Position numbers and translations under genes: made by a program. 20,735 bases of DNA from an uncultured Oscillospiraceae bacterium (lineage in GTDB: Bacteria > Bacillota > Clostridia > Oscillospirales > Ruminococcaceae): the NCBI GenBank assembly GCA_958448395.1, contig CAUDDP010000037.1, forward strand, positions 1 to 20,735. Direction: 5' to 3'. The notes under the pieces are model-generated. The model worked only from the letters and a program-made list of their open reading frames with translations. It searched no databases and was not told where the DNA came from. Below, one piece after another: positions 7,233-13,878 of this stretch; within the stretch, counting starts at the first letter, position 1, and the number at the start of each line of letters is the position of its first letter.

Positions 7233-7673
7233 TTAAAAATGATTTTCCATATCTTGTATCATTGCCACTCGTTTTTCATGACGGCCGCCTTCAAACGGCG
7301 TGTGTAAAAACAAGTCTACCAATTCCAATGCGACACCACTGCCGAGTGTTCTTGCACCCATACAGATGATATTGGCATCGTTATGCAATCTTGTATATTT
7401 GGCAGAAAAGTGATCTGCACACAATGCAGCCCGTACACCACGTACCTTGTTGGCAGCGATGGACATGCCGATTCCTGTACCGCAAATCAAAATGCCTTTA
7501 TCCTCCAGATTTGCAGCAACTGCTTTTCCAACCGCAGCTGCAATTTCCGGATAATCTGCACGGCTGCCGTCACAGCCCAGATCTTCTACCGTGTAGCCCT
7601 GTTCTTGCAGCATTGCGATGACTTCCAGTTTCAGAGCATATCCGGCATGATCACAACCGATCCAAATTTTCAT
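7233..7673 (-). CDS. rpiB: Ribose-5-phosphate isomerase B
   Basis: RpiB interconverts ribose-5-phosphate and ribulose-5-phosphate in the pentose phosphate pathway. The product has 146 residues, normal for RpiB/LacAB. Motifs are GCDHAG (6-11), DYPE (40-43), ICGTGIGMSIAANK with the active-site Cys64, HNDANIICMGART, and GGRHEKRVAMI near the end. The ATG at 7671-7673 has GAGGTG nine bases upstream; the longer open frame would add 31 residues with no family match. It forms an operon with upp, and ribose-5-phosphate is the precursor of the PRPP that Upp uses. A LacB-type sugar isomerase is the alternative, but no lac or galactitol genes are near. Confidence 0.96.
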   Translation of the reverse strand: MKIWIGCDHAGYALKLEVIAMLQEQGYTVEDLGCDGSRADYPEIAAAVGKAVAANLEDKGILICGTGIGMSIAANKVRGVRAALCADHFSAKYTRLHNDANIICMGARTLGSGVALELVDLFLHTPFEGGRHEKRVAMIQDMENHF

Positions 7674-7697
7674 GATCGTACACACCTCTTTTTCCTT

Positions 7698-7727
7698 ACT
7701 GTAAAAGGATACGGATATTTTTACAGT
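7698..7727 (-). promoter_or_regulatory. Inverted repeat in the rpiB leader (operator or mRNA hairpin)
   Basis: ACTGTAAAA (7698-7706) and TTTTACAGT (7719-7727) are perfect inverted arms of 9 bp with a 12-base loop. The repeat lies between the predicted start site (about 7731) and the ribosome site of rpiB. It has no T-run on the minus strand, so it is not an obvious terminator. Confidence 0.6.
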
Positions 7728-7737
7728 GAATGTTCTT

Positions 7738-7766
7738 AGTATAGCACAAATACACAAAAAATGCAA
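7738..7766 (-). promoter_or_regulatory. Sigma-A promoter of rpiB-upp
   Basis: On the minus strand TTGCAT (7761-7766), a 17-base spacer and TATACT (7738-7743). Confidence 0.82.
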
Positions 7767-7887
7767 GTGGGTTCCAATGAAATTTTATGATTTCTGCATG
7801 ACTTTTCATGTGATTTATACTAATATATTTAAGTGCAAAATAAACGCATTGGCTGATTTTTCAAATTGACTTTCTGTTATTCCGACC

Positions 7888-8304
7888 TTATAGGCAGTTT
7901 TCTGTCTGTACAGATTTGCCTTTTTTCTTTCGGATAAAAATGAATCCGGCAAGGAGCAAACTTCCAACTGTATAACATACGATATCGTTTAAATCAAATT
8001 GTGTTCCTATGAGTGTACGGAAAAATGAGCTGTTTTCCAGTCCGAGCAACTCCACAATATGGATTCCCTGCATAGCCTCAATCAGTACAGCAAACAAGAA
8101 AACCCCTGCACATACGACATATGGACTACATCGTTTCACAAGAAAGATCTGTGCAAAGTTGTATACTGTCCACACTACTATCACATCTCCCAGATACGGG
8201 CGGATGAAGGAATCATTTATGAAACATGCAATCAGCACTTCTATTATGATAAGCAGCAGGAAAAGGAGGAAATGTGTGGTTCTTGGGGGGACATTCTTTT
8301 TCAT
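7888..8304 (-). CDS. DUF2809-like small integral membrane protein
   Basis: The product is 138 residues with four or so hydrophobic segments. FIRPYLGDVIVVWTVY, followed later by FRTLIGTQFDLNDIVCYTVG, fits the DUF2809 pattern, a family without an assigned function as far as I know. The ATG overlaps the tsaB stop (ATGA, four bases), so it is probably translationally coupled as the last gene of the fhs operon. AGAGGG lies about 7-8 bases before the start. The C-terminus is Lys-rich (RKKKGKS) and likely cytoplasmic. I found no clear terminator in the 120 bases that follow. The role is unknown, and position gives no strong clue since its partners are housekeeping genes. Confidence 0.82.
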   Translation of the reverse strand: MKKNVPPRTTHFLLFLLLIIIEVLIACFINDSFIRPYLGDVIVVWTVYNFAQIFLVKRCSPYVVCAGVFLFAVLIEAMQGIHIVELLGLENSSFFRTLIGTQFDLNDIVCYTVGSLLLAGFIFIRKKKGKSVQTENCL

Positions 8305-8978
8305 ATAGAAACCCTCTGCTGCCGATCCTTTTCTGCCTTGACCAGCTGCAAATAATTTGCCTCTAATTGTTCCGGTGTCTGCGGTTCATGATACTTTGCA
8401 GCCAGACACAAACCCGTTCCATTTTGCAGCCGTACAGCGGCAGGAGCAAGCATCGTTGTTTCGCTGATAAACTGTGTTGCAGCATCTCCAGTTACAAGAA
8501 TCCGCTCATTTTGTTGTTGTAAAATCTTCTCCCATTCGGTCACATCATATAATCTATCTTTTACAACAGATTGCAGTTTGCCGTTTTTGTTTTCATATAA
8601 ACCAGCGTACACCAAGTTTTGTCTTGCTTTCATGACCGCACTGCAAAGTCCATTTGCCGTTGCTGCCTGATAGGCGAGCGATTCCAGTGTCGAAATGCCG
8701 AAGCATGGCAGGTTTAAAGCAAATGTCATCGCCTTAACCGCAGCGACACCGATTCGCAGTCCGGTATAAGAACCGGGGCCAACGGCAACGGCAATGCCAT
8801 CTAAGTTTGCGGATGTCAGACCACAGTCCTGTAAAGTGCGTTCCACCAGTGGTAGAATCACCTGTGAGTGTGTTTTTTTGGTATACAGGCATTGCTGCGA
8901 CAAAAAAACATCCTGTTCTGTATCATACAGTGCGACAGCTGCCACACTGCCCGAAGTATCCATTCCCAAGTACCGCAA
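8301..8978 (-). CDS. tsaB: tRNA t6A modification protein TsaB
   Basis: TsaB is the inactive Kae1-like partner of TsaD in making t6A37 on ANN-decoding tRNAs. The 225-residue length is usual. Visible motifs are the N-terminal YLGMDTSGSVAAVAL, KKTHSQVILPLVE, and AVGPGSYTGLRIG (65-77). The best start is a TTG at 8976-8978 with a perfect AAGGAGG eight bases upstream (8987-8993). It gives the family's normal N-terminus, and the next ATG would cut into the first beta strand. The start lies inside the 3' end of tsaE (56-base out-of-frame overlap). The gene's stop overlaps the DUF2809 start. Confidence 0.95.
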   Translation of the reverse strand: MRYLGMDTSGSVAAVALYDTEQDVFLSQQCLYTKKTHSQVILPLVERTLQDCGLTSANLDGIAVAVGPGSYTGLRIGVAAVKAMTFALNLPCFGISTLESLAYQAATANGLCSAVMKARQNLVYAGLYENKNGKLQSVVKDRLYDVTEWEKILQQQNERILVTGDAATQFISETTMLAPAAVRLQNGTGLCLAAKYHEPQTPEQLEANYLQLVKAEKDRQQRVSI

Positions 8979-9411
8979 AACGGCTGCCTCCTTCTATGGT
9001 AATCTGCCGAGCCGTTTCCGAGAGTGGCTGCAAGGTGATACGAATCACATTGTCCGGCAGACAGTCTTTTATATTTTCCGCCCATTCGATGGCGAATACA
9101 TTTTCCTCCAGCGGATAATCATAAAAGCCGGTGGTTTCCAGCGATTCTGCACCCTGAATGCGGTACATATCGAAGTGGTAAAGAGAAAGCTTGCCGGTTC
9201 CGTGATATTCGTTGACAATTGCAAAGGTGGGAGAGGCAACCTCATCCGGCAGCCCCATGCCCTTTGCCAGACCACGGGTAAAGGTGGTCTTTCCAGCCCC
9301 CAGATCGCCAAAATAGGCGATGCAGTCACCAGCTTGCAGCAGCGTTCCCATCTGCTCTGCCAGCTGCATGGTTTCCGCAGCGGAATGTGTGATGATTACA
9401 ATTTTTCGCAT
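8923..9411 (-). CDS. tsaE: tRNA t6A modification ATPase TsaE
   Basis: TsaE is the small P-loop ATPase of the TsaBDE complex. The 162-residue product carries GDLGAGKTTFTRGLAKGMG (35-53, Walker A with Lys41), the switch region SPTFAIVNEY, YHFDMYRI, and FAIEWAENI. The tail after about residue 144 (SRFAVLGNGYFGQCGSC...) is encoded by bases that also encode the start of TsaB and is probably not conserved. The ATG at 9411 has GAGGAG eleven bases upstream. It overlaps the end of the DUF6440 gene by 16 bases. The tsaE-tsaB order is common in Firmicutes. Confidence 0.96.
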   Translation of the reverse strand: MRKIVIITHSAAETMQLAEQMGTLLQAGDCIAYFGDLGAGKTTFTRGLAKGMGLPDEVASPTFAIVNEYHGTGKLSLYHFDMYRIQGAESLETTGFYDYPLEENVFAIEWAENIKDCLPDNVIRITLQPLSETARQITIEGGSRFAVLGNGYFGQCGSCRTV

Positions 9412-9605
9412 GCCTGTGCCATCTCCTCTGCGGATGCGATCAATGGTTTTCCATCACGGTCAAGCAGCGGTGTCAGACCACCGCTGTAATCGCTCATGCG
9501 GTATAAATACTGCACACCGGTTTCCCGATCAATCCAAATTTCCATATAATGATTTCCGAGCGTTGTGCCTTGTTTGTATATTTTGATAAATCGATTATTT
9601 TTCAT
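9396..9605 (-). CDS. DUF6440-like small protein
   Basis: The product is 69 residues: MKNNRFIKIYKQGTT leads to MEIWIDRETGVQYLYRMSDY, then SGGLTPLLDRDGKPLI. The pattern DxETGVxYL...GGLTPLLDxDGKP matches what I recall of DUF6440, an uncharacterised small cytoplasmic family. The ATG at 9605 has GGAGGA nine bases upstream; a longer open frame to 9662 lacks such a site and would run into fhs. It lies 16 bases after fhs and overlaps tsaE. No signal peptide or membrane segment is seen. Function unknown. Confidence 0.85.
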   Translation of the reverse strand: MKNNRFIKIYKQGTTLGNHYMEIWIDRETGVQYLYRMSDYSGGLTPLLDRDGKPLIASAEEMAQACEKL

Positions 9606-9621
9606 TGTTTGCGTTCCTCCA

Positions 9622-11292
9622 TTAGAACAAGCCGGAAATATTCCCCTCGTTGTCGCAGTCAATCCGCAAAGCAGCTGGTGATTTTGGCAGCCCCGGCATG
9701 GTCATGATATTGCCAGTCAGGACAACCACAAATCCAGCACCAGCAGAGAGAGTCACATCTCGAACGGTAATTTTAAAGTCGGTTGGATGACCCAATTGGC
9801 TTGCATCATCAGAAAGCGAATACTGCGTTTTTGCAATGCAAACCGGTAGTTTGTCATAGCCAAGGGAAACAATTTGTTCCAGTGCCTTCTTTGCTGGAGC
9901 GGTGAAGATCACGCCATCAGCCCGATAAATTTCCTTTGCAATGCATTCTACTTTTTCTACGATAGATAGGTTGGTGTCATAAAGCGTGTGGAAGTGGGAA
10001 GGCTTTTCTTCAATGGTGCGACAAACGGTTTCTGCCAGTGCTTTGCCGCCTTCTCCACCCTTTGCGAAGACTTCTGCCAGCTCGCAGGAAGCACCCAGTG
10101 CGGCACAGAAATCCTGTACAAACTGTAATTCTGCTTCTGTATCTGTGTGGAAACGATTGATGGCAACCACAACTGGTACACCATACTTCTGCATATTTTC
10201 AATGTGTACCTGTAAGTTGACAATGCCCTTTTTCAAAGCGTCCAGATTTTCGGCAGTCAGTTCGCTTTTTGGAACACCGCCGTTATATTTTAATGCTCGA
10301 ACGGTTGCAACCAGTACTACGCAATCTGGTTTTAATCCACCATAGCGGCATTTGATATCAAAGAACTTTTCTGCTCCTAAATCCGAACCAAAGCCGGCTT
10401 CGGTCACACAGTAATCTCCCAGTTTCAGAGCCAGTTTCGTTGCACGGAGGGAATTGCAGCCATGTGCAATATTGGCAAATGGACCGCCGTGAATCAGAGC
10501 CGGTGTGTGTGCCAGTGTCTGTACTAAATTTGGTTTCAAGGCATCCTTGAGCAGGGCAGTCATGGCACCAGAAGCCCCCAGATCCTTTGCGTAAACCGGA
10601 TTACCGTTCAAGTCATAGGCAACGAGAATCTGTCCAAGTCGTTTTTTCATATCTGCCAGATCAGAGGATAGGCAGAGGATAGCCATGACTTCAGAAGCTA
10701 CGGTAATCTGGAAACTATCTGCTCGTGGAATGCCGTCAATTTTGCCACCGAGACCAATGACAATATTCCGCAATGCACGGTCGTTCATGTCCAGTACTCT
10801 CTTGAGCAGGACTCTCCGTTGGTCAATCCGCAGTTCATTTCCCTGCTGCATATGGTTGTCCAGCATCGCACAAAGTAAATTGTTGGCAGCGGTAATAGCG
10901 TGCATATCACCAGTGAAGTGCAGGTTGATGTCTTCCATGGGAACAACCTGTGCATAGCCGCCGCCGGCAGCACCGCCTTTTATGCCGAAAACCGGACCAA
11001 GAGAGGGTTCTCTGAGTGCCAGAATGGACTGTTTGCCGATGCACCGCAGGGCATCTGCCAGACCGACACTGACAGTCGTTTTTCCTTCTCCAGCGGGGGT
11101 GGGGTTGATAGCTGTCACCAGAATCAGCTTGCCGTCCGGCTTTTGTTCCAGCTTTTGAAACAGTACCTCTGAGAGCTTTGCTTTATAGTGACCATAATAC
11201 TCAATATCGTTCTCTTCGATGGAAAGAGCGGATGCAATTTCCCCGATTTTTTTCATGGTTGCCTGCTGTGCAATTTCAATATCTGATAACAC
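9622..11292 (-). CDS. fhs: Formate-tetrahydrofolate ligase
   Basis: Fhs makes 10-formyl-THF from formate, THF and ATP, feeding one-carbon metabolism. The product has 556 residues, the normal length. The ATP loop is TPAGEGKTT (65-73). EPSLGPVFGIKGGAAGGGYA and the segment ending NLHFTGDMHAI are diagnostic, as is the C-terminal LTGNIMTMPGLPKSPAA. The start is a GTG at 11290-11292 with AGGAGG seven bases upstream. A TTG nine codons earlier (11319) has no such site. It is the first gene of the leftward operon and has its own promoter. Confidence 0.98.
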   Translation of the reverse strand: MLSDIEIAQQATMKKIGEIASALSIEENDIEYYGHYKAKLSEVLFQKLEQKPDGKLILVTAINPTPAGEGKTTVSVGLADALRCIGKQSILALREPSLGPVFGIKGGAAGGGYAQVVPMEDINLHFTGDMHAITAANNLLCAMLDNHMQQGNELRIDQRRVLLKRVLDMNDRALRNIVIGLGGKIDGIPRADSFQITVASEVMAILCLSSDLADMKKRLGQILVAYDLNGNPVYAKDLGASGAMTALLKDALKPNLVQTLAHTPALIHGGPFANIAHGCNSLRATKLALKLGDYCVTEAGFGSDLGAEKFFDIKCRYGGLKPDCVVLVATVRALKYNGGVPKSELTAENLDALKKGIVNLQVHIENMQKYGVPVVVAINRFHTDTEAELQFVQDFCAALGASCELAEVFAKGGEGGKALAETVCRTIEEKPSHFHTLYDTNLSIVEKVECIAKEIYRADGVIFTAPAKKALEQIVSLGYDKLPVCIAKTQYSLSDDASQLGHPTDFKITVRDVTLSAGAGFVVVLTGNIMTMPGLPKSPAALRIDCDNEGNISGLF

Positions 11293-11338
11293 GATAATCC
11301 CTCCTGTGACGTTTTCCAATTAGAAAAAATACACTTTT

Positions 11339-11367
11339 ATTATACCGCATTTTTCGCTAAAAAGCAA
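11339..11367 (-). promoter_or_regulatory. Sigma-A promoter of the fhs operon
   Basis: On the minus strand TTGCTT (11362-11367), a 17-base spacer and TATAAT (11339-11344). The resulting leader is only about 40 nt. Confidence 0.88.
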
Positions 11368-11564
11368 GTATTCTGTACAGGTTTGGGGATTTTGTGCAAA
11401 ACGGGTTGCTTTCCGGAACAACATTGTACAGCATGGCAAAATCGTTGGAAGGAAGCATATTTTTTGCCTATGGTGCATATATTATTTTTTGTATAGCAGG
11501 ATCATTTGTTGGAATGTATGTTAGAAATAGGATGACAAAAATGAAAAAGGAGTGTCCCAATGCC

Positions 11565-12848
11565 ATGAAAAAGTATTTTGTATTTTTTGTGTTTCCTGTT
11601 TTTTGTTTGGTGGGCTGCACACAGCAATCCAAGCTGGAAACCGCACCTTCCAATGCACTGTTTTGTAAGAACATTTCAGAAAATGTGCAGACCATACAAC
11701 ATCTGCATCTTCCGGATGAAAAAACGGACGAGCCACAGCCGGTTCCGACTGTTTCATCGGATACACCCTATGGCATGTGGTTCACCGCAATGGATTATGC
11801 AGAAATTCTAAGTGGGAAAACAGAAAGTGAATTTCAGGCAGCGATACAGGAACGTTTTCAAAATGCCAAATCTATGGGAATCAATACGGTTTTTGTACAG
11901 GTGCGTGCGTTTGCAGATGCGTATTATCCTTCTGAATATTATGCAGGCGGACTGTTTATGTCAGAAAATTGTGCCTATGATCCCTTGCAAATCATGCTGA
12001 CGGAGGCACATGCGTTGGGGCTTTCCTTTCATGCTTGGATCAATCCCCTTCGCTGTCAAACAGATGCACAAATGGAACAAATGTCAGAACAGTATCCCAT
12101 TAAGCAGTGGTATTTGGATGCGGAGAAAAATGGAGACTGGATTGTAAAGTGTGAAGAACGCTGGTGGTTGAATCCAGCCTATCCGGAGGTACGGAAATTG
12201 ATTGCAGATGGTGTAACAGAGTTGGTTGCAAATTATGATGTGGATGGTGTGCAGATTGATGATTATTTTTATCCTACAACCGATTCTGCGTTTGATGCGG
12301 TTGCCTTTCAGGCAAGTGGTGCAGACAATTTGTCTGCTTGGCGAAAGGAGCAGTGTAATGCCATGGTACAGGAAATGTATCAGGCAGTAAAAGAAACAGA
12401 CAGCAGTGTGTTATTTGGGATCAGTCCGCAGGGTACCATAAGTGGCAATGAACGGCAGTGTGCGGATGTAGAAACGTGGTGCAGCACGGCTGGATATTGT
12501 GATTATATTTTACCGCAGCTGTACTTTGGGTTACAGAATACCGCTGCACCGTTTGCAGATATGGCAGCTTTATGGGCAGAGAAAACAACCTGTCCAGATG
12601 TATCTCTTTGGATTGGTGTTTGTACTTATAAGCTTGGTCAGGAAGATCCGTGGGCAGGAGATGGCATTGCGGAATGGCAGACTGACCCGCATATTCCTTC
12701 CAAGGAAATCACATTATTGTTGTCCATGGAACAGATAGATGGGATTGCTGTCTATGATTATGCCGCTACCTTTGCACCGGAGGATGCCATGCAGGAGGTT
12801 CTGGCGGAGGAGCGGCAGCAAATACAGGCGTTATTGCAGGATAACTGA
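11565..12848 (+). CDS. Lipoprotein with GHL10 (family 10-like glycosyl hydrolase, PF02638-type) domain
   Basis: The 427-residue product has a lipoprotein signal MKKYFVFFVFPVFCLVGC with the lipid-modified Cys at 18, so it should be anchored on the outer face of the membrane. From about residue 65 it shows the GHL10 barrel: GMWFTAMDYAEIL, GINTVFVQVRAFADAYYPSE, DPLQIMLTEAHALGLSFHAWINP, WWLNPAYPEVRKLIADGV, and YDVDGVQIDDYFYP with candidate acidic residues. Members are thought to act on cell-wall or other glycans, but substrates are mostly unknown. The ATG at 11565 has AAAAGGAG twelve bases upstream. The frame stays open 57 codons further upstream, and ATGs at 11532 and 11541 are possible starts. 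It is monocistronic with a bidirectional terminator behind. No clear promoter was found. Confidence 0.9.
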   Translation: MKKYFVFFVFPVFCLVGCTQQSKLETAPSNALFCKNISENVQTIQHLHLPDEKTDEPQPVPTVSSDTPYGMWFTAMDYAEILSGKTESEFQAAIQERFQNAKSMGINTVFVQVRAFADAYYPSEYYAGGLFMSENCAYDPLQIMLTEAHALGLSFHAWINPLRCQTDAQMEQMSEQYPIKQWYLDAEKNGDWIVKCEERWWLNPAYPEVRKLIADGVTELVANYDVDGVQIDDYFYPTTDSAFDAVAFQASGADNLSAWRKEQCNAMVQEMYQAVKETDSSVLFGISPQGTISGNERQCADVETWCSTAGYCDYILPQLYFGLQNTAAPFADMAALWAEKTTCPDVSLWIGVCTYKLGQEDPWAGDGIAEWQTDPHIPSKEITLLLSMEQIDGIAVYDYAATFAPEDAMQEVLAEERQQIQALLQDN

Positions 12849-12884
12849 AAAAGCGGGAGAGTGCCATCACATTCTCCCGCTTTT
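12849..12884. terminator. Bidirectional terminator between the GHL10 and nitroreductase genes
   Basis: A 15-bp stem (12849-12863 with 12870-12884; AAAAGCGGGAGAGTG against CATTCTCCCGCTTTT, one G-U) has a six-base loop. A- and T-rich ends serve both strands. Confidence 0.95.
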
Positions 12885-12903
12885 ATCGGTATCGTTGTTT
12901 CTA

Positions 12904-13428
12904 TTAGAATGTCTCGTAGGTAACCGTTTCGGAGAGCGGTTTGCGTAATCCCTCTTCATCGTGGCGATTCGGAGATTTTGGTGCATCATCTGTATAGCCC
13001 AGAGCCAGAATGTTGACCGGTCTGTAATTATCCGGAATATGAAATTCCTCTCTTACCACTTCCGGTCTGAACCGACAGATCCAGAGGGAAGAAACGCCCT
13101 GCTCCGTGGCAGCATGAAGCATGTGGTCAGTAACGATAGTTGCATCAATATCGGCGATGTTGAACCCATCATACTTTCTTGTCCATGCTTTTTCCGGTTC
13201 TGTGCAGACCAGCAGGACAGTCTGGGCATTGTAGAATTTTGTTGCCTTCTCCATTTTTGCCAGACCTTCTTTGGAGCGAATTACCAGTACATGCTGTGGC
13301 TGATAGTTTACACCAGTCAAGGCAACACGACCGCATTCCAGAATATACTGTAAGGTTTCCTCTGGGACTTGTTGGTCGTTGAAGTTTCGGACGGAATATC
13401 GTTTTTTGGCAAGTTCTAAAAATGACAT
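12904..13428 (-). CDS. Nitroreductase family FMN-dependent oxidoreductase
   Basis: The 174-residue product begins with FLELAKKRYSVRNFNDQQVP, the phosphate-contacting RYSVRNF of the nitroreductase fold. LTGVNYQPQHVLVIRS, DATIVTDHMLHAATEQGVSSLWICRF, and NILALGYTDDAPKSPNRH follow. The family reduces nitro compounds, quinones or flavins with NAD(P)H, usually as dimers. The substrate cannot be told. The ATG at 13428 has TAGGAGG about nine bases upstream. It is a single-gene unit with its own promoter and an inverted repeat at the transcript start, suggesting dedicated control. Confidence 0.93.
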   Translation of the reverse strand: MSFLELAKKRYSVRNFNDQQVPEETLQYILECGRVALTGVNYQPQHVLVIRSKEGLAKMEKATKFYNAQTVLLVCTEPEKAWTRKYDGFNIADIDATIVTDHMLHAATEQGVSSLWICRFRPEVVREEFHIPDNYRPVNILALGYTDDAPKSPNRHDEEGLRKPLSETVTYETF

Positions 13429-13441
13429 GGAAATGACCTCC

Positions 13442-13463
13442 TAGAATCAATAAGATGATTCTA
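13442..13463 (-). promoter_or_regulatory. Operator-like inverted repeat at the nitroreductase transcript start
   Basis: TAGAATCA (13442-13449), six bases, then TGATTCTA (13456-13463) are perfect arms. It abuts the -10 (13463-13468) on one side and the Shine-Dalgarno on the other. A repressor bound here would block transcription; as RNA the hairpin could partly hide the ribosome site. Confidence 0.7.
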
Positions 13464-13491
13464 TTATAGCATAGTGTGTGGTTGTTTGCAA
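13463..13491 (-). promoter_or_regulatory. Sigma-A promoter of the nitroreductase gene
   Basis: On the minus strand TTGCAA (13486-13491), a 17-base spacer and TATAAT (13463-13468). Confidence 0.87.
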
Positions 13492-13512
13492 GTGCAGTGA
13501 AAAACGGACATG

Positions 13513-13597
13513 CAAATCAATTTTCAAATTATGGAGTGGATTGCACGCCGCAGGCGAGACTGGCATCCGTGAGAGAAATATAAAAATGGATTTCCGT
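13513..13597 (+). repeat. Interspersed structured repeat, copy 2
   Basis: It reads AAATCAATTTTCAAATTATG, then GAGTGGATTGC, a CGCC-GCA-GGCG hairpin (13546-13556), CCGTGAGAGAAA, and ends AAAAATGGATTTCCGT. Orientation is the same as in the other copies. It lies in the divergent region between the nitroreductase gene and pstS. Confidence 0.85.
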
Positions 13598-13716
13598 AAA
13601 AAACAGATAGATAATTGCTTTATCAGGCAAAACAGGATATGTCATTCAAAATGCGGTATCCTATAAAAGAATGATTTTCCCGGATAAAAAAGGGTGTATT
13701 TGGGGGAAAAATAAAT
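13598..13716. other. Non-coding stretch upstream of the pst control region
   Basis: I see no gene here. The only structure noted is a weak six-base inverted repeat, AGGATA/TATCCT (13634-13639/13657-13662). Confidence 0.5.
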
Positions 13717-13776
13717 TTAACATGGCATGTTAACAAGAGGAAAATGCATATTTTTGCATTTAACGCAGATTTAACA
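13717..13776 (+). promoter_or_regulatory. Candidate PhoP/PhoB binding region (PHO boxes) of the pst operon
   Basis: Four half-sites match the Firmicute PhoP consensus TT(A/T)A(A/C)A: TTAACA at 13717 and 13730 (7 bases apart), TTAACG at 13760 and TTAACA at 13771 (5 bases apart, 11-base period). The first pair lies in the perfect palindrome TTAACATGGCATGTTAA (13717-13733). A further inverted repeat, AAATGCA-N6-TGCATTT, spans 13742-13761. The response regulator that would bind is encoded at 18115 in the same cluster. Binding is inferred. Confidence 0.7.
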
Positions 13777-13788
13777 TAGTCGGGATGA

Positions 13789-13814
13789 TACAATTTACAG
13801 GGGATTGCTATAAT
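13789..13814 (+). promoter_or_regulatory. Core promoter(s) of the pst operon
   Basis: Two -10 candidates are present: TACAAT (13789-13794), 12 bases after the last PHO half-site, and the extended TGCTATAAT (hexamer 13809-13814). Neither has a good -35, as expected of an activator-dependent promoter. Confidence 0.6.
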
Positions 13815-13878
13815 GAAATTGTTCCTGAAAAAAGAACAAAAAATAGGTTTATAGAAAATGAAATGGAGTGTTTGTATT

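Noticed and set aside
7767..7887. Terminator of the fhs operon after the DUF2809 gene
   Set aside because: No stable hairpin with a T-run on the minus strand was found in the AT-rich gap, so none is annotated.
11293..11319. TTG start of fhs nine codons upstream
   Set aside because: The AGGAGG lies inside that extension and points to the GTG at 11292.
13634..13662. AGGATA / TATCCT inverted repeat upstream of pstS
   Set aside because: Six-base arms with a 17-base loop are expected by chance in such AT-rich sequence.
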